Shown here: in pieces, positions 36,176 to 42,123 of the stretch
Layout: each line of letters starts with the position of its first letter
How positions within the stretch are numbered: position 1 is the stretch's first letter
Assembly: GCF_000970045.1 (NCBI RefSeq)
Contig: NZ_CP009505.1
Span: 1,674,001 to 1,738,000, forward strand
Reading direction: 5' to 3'
Length of the DNA stretch: 64,000 nt
Source: Methanosarcina sp. MTP4
GTDB taxonomy: Archaea; Halobacteriota; Methanosarcinia; Methanosarcinales; Methanosarcinaceae
Position numbers and translations under genes: made by a program
Notes under the pieces: generated by a model
Seen by the model: the letters and a program-made list of their open reading frames with translations, nothing else
Database searches by the model: none
Told to the model about the DNA's origin: nothing

Positions 36176-36694
36176 TTAAGCTGCCGGAGCCACTTCTGCT
36201 TCTTCCTCTTCTTCGACAAACATTTCGCGCAGCTTGTCCTCTTCTTCTTTGGACAGGTTGGAAGCGATAAGTTCAAACTCGATGCTTTTCAGGGCCTCCT
36301 GGACCTTATCCTGCACTGCGTCGCTTGTCAGCAGGAAGAGGGCAGAGGTGCCTTCGGTCACTTTGCTGCGAACCGACTTGATGAAGTCATCACTGATACC
36401 CACGTCGGCAAAAGAGCCTGCAAGCGCACCGAAAGCGGCCCCGACAACCATCCCGAAGATCGGAACCAGGAAAATCAGGCCGAAGAGCATGCCCCAGAAT
36501 GCTCCGCTAAGTGCGCCTACCCCGGACATGCTGGTTAACTGCTGTGTTTTCGGTTTCTTTTTACCCATTGGCCAGGAGACAACTGCTGCATCCTGCAGGG
36601 TAATCAACTGTCTCTTGCTCAAATCCTCAATCACTTCAAGTGTATGTTGTGCACCGCCAGGGGTGTCGAATTTTAGAACTGTTAGTGTTGCTAT
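36176..36694 (-). CDS. DUF1269 protein, apparent ATA start codon
   Basis: A 172-residue DUF1269 protein: strand TLTVLKFDTP, then KRQLITLQDAAVVSW, a Gly-rich hydrophobic hairpin (GALSGAFWGMLFGLIFLVPIF), VGISDDFIKSVRSKVTEGTSA and an acidic tail of Glu residues. It parallels the first 165 residues of the fusion at 23329-24801. The first standard start (GTG 36634) would remove the first strand; protein-like sequence begins at ATA 36694, 6 nt after a perfect AGGAGGT, exactly where the fusion has ATG (MATLTVWKFD against (M)ATLTVLKFD). Role unknown; it precedes sulfatase 3. Confidence 0.88.
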   Translation of the reverse strand: MATLTVLKFDTPGGAQHTLEVIEDLSKRQLITLQDAAVVSWPMGKKKPKTQQLTSMSGVGALSGAFWGMLFGLIFLVPIFGMVVGAAFGALAGSFADVGISDDFIKSVRSKVTEGTSALFLLTSDAVQDKVQEALKSIEFELIASNLSKEEEDKLREMFVEEEEEAEVAPAA

Positions 36695-37042
36695 ATTCTA
36701 ACCTCCTTTTATGTCTGGAATTTTTTCTGCATAAATATTTTCATCGCTGCTTTTTATTATGCAATTTCGCCAATTGAAGTGAAACTGTCATCTTCGCCGT
36801 TTTGTAGCAGTTTATCACCGGGAGAAAATCTTGCGAAGGTCAGTGAGCCCTTTTGCACCGGATTTGAGGAATAGTAAATTTATGACCGGGACTTCGGCTG
36901 TGTGATGTTTTCCATCTACCGCCACAGGGATCTCCTGAACCCTACATCCGGAAGTAAGCGACGTTGTCAGGTGTAATTTTTAGGTGTAAGAATGATAACG
37001 CCGGGAAATAAAGTGCCAGCTCTGTCCCCTGTCTATTTTTAT

Positions 37043-37160
37043 ATTGTACCCCCAATTCACGGAACCTGCAAGACTTCCCCCCTGGCTTGCGGTTCAATAA
37101 TTAACTTTTATATAATTCGATTTTTATGTATATTTCTTTATGCATGTTGATTTATTTTAC
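37043..37160 (-). promoter_or_regulatory. Second copy of the promoter and hairpin leader
   Basis: On the minus strand: a promoter-like block (CATGCATAAAGAAATATACA), then ATTGAACCGCAAGCCAGG, a loop, CTTGCAGGTTCCG and a GGGGG run at 37049-37053. This is nearly identical to the sulfatase 1 leader except for a few loop bases and the lack of the 12-bp array. An ATA again lies 6 nt after the G run, but opens only a 20-codon frame. The next gene downstream is DUF1269, about 350 bp away. Confidence 0.65.
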
Positions 37161-37479
37161 CGGGTCTGCTGATTGGGATTTCTCCGGAACATTTAAGATT
37201 TCCCTTTTCTTTCGAAAGAAAAAATGAACTATTAAAGAAAATATATATGAGAAGGCTTTGTAGAAAAATTAACTAAACCAGCTTCATGTGGCTGAAAAAT
37301 ACAGATGTAAAAGTACTGATCAGACCGTCAGTTTTAGACCACCCGGTTCAAATTAATGGAATTTCTATTTTAGAGATTTTAGAGAACTTCTGAAGGACCA
37401 GAAATTCAGCTGAATATTAATATGAAATCACAATCCGAATGAAACGAATTGAACTCTAACAATCCGGAGAGGCCGACTT

Positions 37480-37575
37480 TAATTTCTCTGTTCAGCTATC
37501 CAAAAACCTTTTTTCGATTTGCTTCTCAGTACCGAAACTCTCACTGGCCGACGAAGGAGGCCGGCCTTTTCCTCA
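37480..37575 (-). repeat. Variable-stem hairpin repeat (copy A5, imperfect)
   Basis: On the minus strand GGAAAAGGCCGG, an imperfect stem, then CAGTGAGAGTTTCGGTACTG and about 50 bp matching the flank of copy A7 (AAAACCTTTTTTCGA, CTGTTCAGCT). Confidence 0.65.
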
Positions 37576-37627
37576 AAATACATTGCAGAAATAAAACTAT
37601 AGTTGGGTGACCAAAAAGTATCGTAAG

Positions 37628-37834
37628 GTATCTAAAAAGGTTATTGTAGTGACTGAATAAATATGGCAGGACATCTAAAAAAGGTCATTATAATAACTGG
37701 GTAGATATAGCAAGACATCTAAAAAGGTCATTATAATAACTGAGTAGATATAGCAAGACGTCTAAAAAGGTCATTATAATGACTGGGTGCATATGGCAAG
37801 ACATCTAAAAAGGTCATTATGATGACTGAATAGT
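37628..37834. repeat. 43-bp minisatellite
   Basis: About five adjacent copies of a 43-bp unit that contains ACATCTAAAAAGGTCATTAT and GGGTAGATATAGCAAG. Copies differ by single bases and one A insertion. There are no unique spacers, so it is not a CRISPR array. Confidence 0.9.
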
Positions 37835-38005
37835 AAGGTGTAGAATGCAGAATGTCGAGAGCAAGATGATGAAAACATTATGTTGAAAACAGGGTCCTAA
37901 AGTAAGATGTAGAAAGCAGAAGACCAGAAAGAAGGATGGAAAAATTAGAGTGAAGAGCTTCTTCTTTACCGGTTTATTTTGCGAGCAATTTTTCTCAGTG
38001 AATTC

Positions 38006-38045
38006 GGAAAAGGCCGCTCGCTGAAGCGAGCGGTGAGAACCCCGG
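38006..38045 (+). repeat. Variable-stem hairpin repeat (copy A6)
   Basis: GGAAAAGG, an 8-bp stem CCGCTCGC/GCGAGCGG with loop TGAA, then TGAGAACCCCGG. Entry and exit flanks are canonical. Confidence 0.75.
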
Positions 38046-38213
38046 AAACGATTCAAAGCTCACGACCGGCCTTTCCCAGGATCAGGAATCGGTCACATTC
38101 CGGGCTTTTCCGGCGATAAGGCAGCATTTCTACGGAGCCAAAAATAAATTATTGAATTCGCACAAAGGATTCCAAGCTCGGGATTTTATGCTGGATACCA
38201 TTTATGAATTTTA

Positions 38214-38771
38214 TCACGCTGTTGCTGCTGCAGGTTCCTGCTCCTTCTTGTCCGCGGCTTCAACTGCTTCTGCCAGTTCTGCTCCTACCAGGGCGAGCAG
38301 TTCGGGCGTGATCATACCCTGGGTGACCAGTACCCCTCCGGCATCGCCAATCGCCTGCTTGAGCTTCTTTGCCCAGAGGTGCTCGATTATAAGGAGGCCG
38401 GCAGCGCTATTTTCCGGGATGGCTTCGGTTATCTCCATGATGTCTTCATCGGTGATCCCGTAGTTTTCCCGGGCAGCTGCCAGGGCTCCTGCTTCCATAC
38501 CTTCAAGTGCTCCTGCTTCACCGCCGGCTCCGAACCCCATGATTCCACCCACAACGGCGCCGAAACGCATCCTCTCCTCCTCGTCCAGCTGCGTGGCTTC
38601 CAGAGAAGCGACGTTTCCATCCACGTCTTTCCACAGGAATACCAGGTCAATTAGCCGAATAAGCCCTTTTTCCATTACTGATTCGAGTTCACGGCGGATC
38701 TGCCCGTGGAAGTCCGGGTCATCGAATACGATTACTAAAAGCTGCATCGGTCCATACATTACTTCAGCCAT
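38214..38771 (-). CDS. DUF6325-like protein
   Basis: A 185-residue protein: an N-terminal strand GPMQLLVIVFDDPDFHGQI, a helix, LIDLVFLWKDVDGNV, a Gly/Ala-rich hydrophobic centre (FGAVVGGIMGFGAGGEAGALEG), then a helical domain with IIEHLWAKKLKQAIGDAGG and an Ala/Glu-rich end. The layout (strand, Gly-rich hairpin, helix) echoes DUF1269, and DUF6325 is the closest family that comes to mind, with moderate certainty. ATG 38771 follows TGGGGGAATAAATA. It sits between the DUF1269/sulfatase block and the S-layer gene. Confidence 0.65.
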   Translation of the reverse strand: MAEVMYGPMQLLVIVFDDPDFHGQIRRELESVMEKGLIRLIDLVFLWKDVDGNVASLEATQLDEEERMRFGAVVGGIMGFGAGGEAGALEGMEAGALAAARENYGITDEDIMEITEAIPENSAAGLLIIEHLWAKKLKQAIGDAGGVLVTQGMITPELLALVGAELAEAVEAADKKEQEPAAATA

Positions 38772-39149
38772 TTATTTATTCCCCCAATGGAATTCTTCTT
38801 CGTTTTCTCTTCTTTCCTTTTTCTTCTCTTCTTTCCTTTTTCTTCTTCTCTTTCCTTTATTTTCTTCTCTTTCCTTCTGCTGCCCCGCTCTCCGTTTGTT
38901 TTCTCAGTTTCCCTGTCCCTTATCAGAGGGGCAAGGGCTGGCTGGATAAACCACGGGATCTTTTCATATTTCAAGAGGCTATCTTCACTTTTCCCCTCAT
39001 CCGGAACTCGGCACCCGAAAAACAGTTTCAGCAGAATTAGCAATGCTACATATAAAATCCCGTTTATATAAAATTGAGCACATATAAAAATACACGTAAG
39101 ATCGGCTTTTGTAAAAAACCTTGCTCAATTAACCCGTATAGGGTAGCTG

Positions 39150-39260
39150 TAATTCCCCTGTTCAGCTTTTCCTAAAACCTTTTTTCGACTTGCTTTATAG
39201 GTACCGGCATTCTCACCGGTCGTCTTTGACGACCGGCTTTTCCAGAAAGTACATTAAAAT
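39150..39260 (-). repeat. Variable-stem hairpin repeat (copy A7)
   Basis: On the minus strand GGAAAAG, a 9-bp stem CCGGTCGTC/GACGACCGG with loop AAA, then GTGAGAATGCCGGTACC and a flank shared with copy A5. The stem equals that of A4 but the loop differs. Confidence 0.75.
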
Positions 39261-39461
39261 AACTAAAAATAGTATGGAAGTCCCAAAAAAATATGGCTGG
39301 ATAACTAAAAAAATCAGAATATGACGCGAAGTGAGTTGAATAAAAATAAAAGCCAATAATTGCAGTTTATTTTGTAACTGCTTTTGGCATGAAAGTCGAC
39401 GTGTACTTTCATTTCTTTGTGCCTGTTATTCAGAGAATTTCATGTGCTTTTTTTCAGATAT

Positions 39462-39590
39462 TTCGGGAAGGGCCGCTTGCTTACGCAAGCGGTGAGGGCC
39501 CTTGTTACCGATATTAATAAAGAAAATTCCCGGAACTGGAATCATTAGTAAACCCGGTAATAAAAACCAGGGCCATTTCAAGCTATAGTC
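39462..39590 (+). repeat. Extended variable-stem hairpin repeat (copy A8)
   Basis: TTTCGGGAAGGG, an 8-bp stem CCGCTTGC/GCAAGCGG with loop TTAC, GTGAGGGCCC, and a 90-bp flank matching copy A3 (21060-21200, reversed) almost throughout. Confidence 0.85.
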
Positions 39591-39668
39591 ACGAGCGTAA
39601 TTAATGCGACAAAAAACGATGTGTAATAAAGCAATTTATGTCGCATCAAATGCAGGCGTGACTATATA
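39583..39668. mobile_element. 86-bp palindromic element with TATAGTCACG ends
   Basis: Left arm CTATAGTCACG...ATGCGACA and right arm its inverse, TGTCGCAT...CGTGACTATA, around a short AT-rich centre. It abuts hairpin copy A8. The outer CTATAGTC matches the end of the 163-bp elements, hinting at mobilisation by a common transposase; no target duplication was established. Confidence 0.55.
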
Positions 39669-39788
39669 TACGGGATTTCTACACAGCCATGATATCAAAA
39701 AGTGCTGGAAATAGGCATAAAGAAGAGCAGGCCAAATAAAAATAATTTGAAAGAGCGAAGGGTAAGGAAAACCCTTCACTCAAAGAAT

Positions 39789-41852
39789 TTAGCTCTTCCT
39801 CCTGAAGAGGTAGCCGACTGCAAGGAGTCCGACAAGGCAAGGGACAATTCCGAATCCGGGAGTTCCTTCTCCTTCTTCTCCACCAGTGGTGTTGTTGCCT
39901 GCAGTTTCTTCCTCAGTTTCTTCCTCAGCTCCTTCCTCAGTTTCTTCCCCAGACGGTTCCTCAGTTCCGTTCTCGCCTGGAGTTTCGGTTACGTTCTCTT
40001 CAGGTCGGGTTTCGTTCTCTCCCATTTCGGTTTCATTCATTTCAGGAAGCCCTGTGGTTTCGTTTATTTCCCCGAGAATCCTCACAACGAATGGGAAGTA
40101 CCTGAGTTCCTCTACAGGGGTGTCCCCGATTTTGAAGAACATGCCTTCAGTGATTTCTTCTTCGGAGTCCAGGGACAGGGTGAAGGTGTTTTCATTGCTG
40201 ATGCTAAGGGTATCGCCCTGGATTGAAACATCGTCGAGCTTCCCGAATTCGTCATCAGACTCTATGGTCATTGCGTTTGCATAGTCAATGAGCCAGATAC
40301 CTTCGATCTGGGCAATGCTGTCGACAGCACCCTGGAAGACCTGGTTGACGTGTACTCTGAGGACAACTACATCGTCTTCTTCCTCGATATCATCGAGTTC
40401 GACGTCCCAGGTTCTACCGGTAGTGTTACCCCCTGCGACTGAAATGATTTCGTCATCTACGAATTCGCCGTCCCTTGTGAATTCGAGCCAGACTTTCTCC
40501 CCTTCAACATCGACCTGCTTTGCTTCGATAGAATAGTTTTCGCCAAGCTCGAGGATTTCGCCGGTTCTCAGGGTGTACTTTTCATCGCTGTCAAGGACAA
40601 GCTTCGAGAGTTTGTCAGCTTTGTTTTCCTTTAGCGGGACATATTCTTGTGCAAAGAAGCCGATAACGGGGTACCGGTCCCAGCCTTCATCCGTGTTGAA
40701 GTACTCATAGTCAACTTTCTCAATGCGAGTCTCGTAAACCAGGTTTCCTTCAGGAATCACGTTTCCGTCAATGTTGGAGACACTGAGGGATTCGGTTTCG
40801 ACATTGTCGTCGAGGTCATAAAAGAAGCCTGCAAAGCTGGATGCATCCCAGGTGAAGTTACCCGGGCCGAAGGAGGCTGCTCCCGCTATCACATGGATAC
40901 CCGGCTCTCTGATTTCTTTCATGAGATGGAACCTGAGCACATCGGATCCTGTGTCAGCTGTCCTGAAGGACACGTTTTCAAGAATTTTGTCTGTGCCGTC
41001 CCTGGTAAGGGTTATACTGTCCTCGTTGGTGAGCCTGAGGGCTGGTCCCAGGATGGCAACATCATCCAGTTCGCCGAATTCGTCATCAGACTCAATGGTC
41101 CTTGAATTTGCGTAGTCTATGAGCCAGAGCCCTTCGATCTGGGCAATGCTGTCGACAGCACCCTGGAAGACCTGGTTGACGTGTACCCTGAGGACAACTA
41201 CATCGTCTTCTTCCTCGATATCATCGAGCTCGACATCCCAGGTTCTACCGGTAGTGTTGCCCTCTGAGACCGAGATGATTTCGTCATCTACGTATTCTCC
41301 GTCCCTGTTGAACTGGAGCCAGACTTTCTCACCGTTAACATCAACCTGCTTTGCTTCAAGCGTGTATCCCTGTCCAAGCTCAAGAGTTTCCCCTGTTCTG
41401 AGGGTGTACTTGTCGTCACTGTCAAGGACGAGCCTGGAAAGTTTGTCAGCCCTGTCAGGTTTGAGTGGGACGGCTATCTGTGCGCCGAAACCGATAATGC
41501 TGTAGTTGTCCCAGCCAGCAGCCGGGTTTTCGTATTCGTATCCGATCGGCTGAATCGTTGTTATGTAAACTAGGCCGTTTTCTCCAATGATGTTGTTTTC
41601 AGTGCCCGGAACATCGACAATGAGAACAATCTCTGTTGACACGTTGTCGTCAATGTCATAGTAGAATATCGGAAATCGAGAACCATCGATTGGAAGGATG
41701 GTACCGTTGCCGTATGTATCAATAATGTCGTCGATATCAGTGCCGTTGAACACTGAACTGCGGACCTCAATTACATCCTGTGCACCTGCAGCGGGTGCAA
41801 ATACAGTAAGAAGCATGAGAACAGCCAGTGATACCGCTGCAAATCTCTTCAT
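39789..41852 (-). CDS. S-layer protein with tandem DUF1608 domains and PGF-CTERM
   Basis: The 687-residue product has a signal peptide (residues 1-25, to AAGAQ), two repeated S-layer domains of about 285 residues (roughly 27-300 and 312-595), an acidic Glu/Thr-rich stalk (about 596-660) and a C-terminal GTPGFGIVPC, one helix and RRKS, the PGF-CTERM sorting signal used by archaeosortase A. It resembles the main sheath protein family of Methanosarcina. A 55-residue block (NTTGRTWDVELDDIEEE onward) is almost identical in both domains. ATG 41852 follows GGGGGAAAG; an in-frame GTG five codons earlier lacks a site. Confidence 0.93.
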   Translation of the reverse strand: MKRFAAVSLAVLMLLTVFAPAAGAQDVIEVRSSVFNGTDIDDIIDTYGNGTILPIDGSRFPIFYYDIDDNVSTEIVLIVDVPGTENNIIGENGLVYITTIQPIGYEYENPAAGWDNYSIIGFGAQIAVPLKPDRADKLSRLVLDSDDKYTLRTGETLELGQGYTLEAKQVDVNGEKVWLQFNRDGEYVDDEIISVSEGNTTGRTWDVELDDIEEEDDVVVLRVHVNQVFQGAVDSIAQIEGLWLIDYANSRTIESDDEFGELDDVAILGPALRLTNEDSITLTRDGTDKILENVSFRTADTGSDVLRFHLMKEIREPGIHVIAGAASFGPGNFTWDASSFAGFFYDLDDNVETESLSVSNIDGNVIPEGNLVYETRIEKVDYEYFNTDEGWDRYPVIGFFAQEYVPLKENKADKLSKLVLDSDEKYTLRTGEILELGENYSIEAKQVDVEGEKVWLEFTRDGEFVDDEIISVAGGNTTGRTWDVELDDIEEEDDVVVLRVHVNQVFQGAVDSIAQIEGIWLIDYANAMTIESDDEFGKLDDVSIQGDTLSISNENTFTLSLDSEEEITEGMFFKIGDTPVEELRYFPFVVRILGEINETTGLPEMNETEMGENETRPEENVTETPGENGTEEPSGEETEEGAEEETEEETAGNNTTGGEEGEGTPGFGIVPCLVGLLAVGYLFRRKS

Positions 41853-42123
41853 TTTACTTTCCCCCACGTTTGTTAAGATATATCGTATGTAAAAAGAAGT
41901 GTCAGGACCAAACCCTTAAAGGATTTCAGCATCACTGCTTTTTGCAAATCGGTCCATACTGGTCCATGCTGGTCCATTCTGATCGATGCTTTGCGTCAGC
42001 AGTTTTACTTCTTTAAATGCTGGCGGCCCATCATGAGGAAGCTGTATCAGGACGGTTTTGCTCTTTGCTCTCTGCTCCCACACTTCCCGTGCTGGCCACC
42101 ATTCCTGCTTCACATTTCACATC

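Larger units (their letters stand above)
36695..38213. other. 1.5-kb intergenic region, rich in repeats
   Basis: No supportable gene. It holds the upstream region of the DUF1269 gene, a second copy of the sulfatase 1 promoter-hairpin leader (37043-37160), a hairpin element (37480-37575), a 43-bp minisatellite (37628-37834) and another hairpin (38006-38045). Confidence 0.6.
38772..39788. other. 1-kb intergenic region with hairpins and a palindromic element
   Basis: No supportable gene. It contains a purine/pyrimidine-biased stretch (38785-38880, TTTTCTTCTCTTC-type), hairpin copies A7 and A8, and a small element with inverted ends at 39583-39668. Confidence 0.55.

Noticed and set aside
37628-37834. 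CRISPR array
   Set aside because: Whole 43-bp units repeat without unique spacers, and no cas genes are present.
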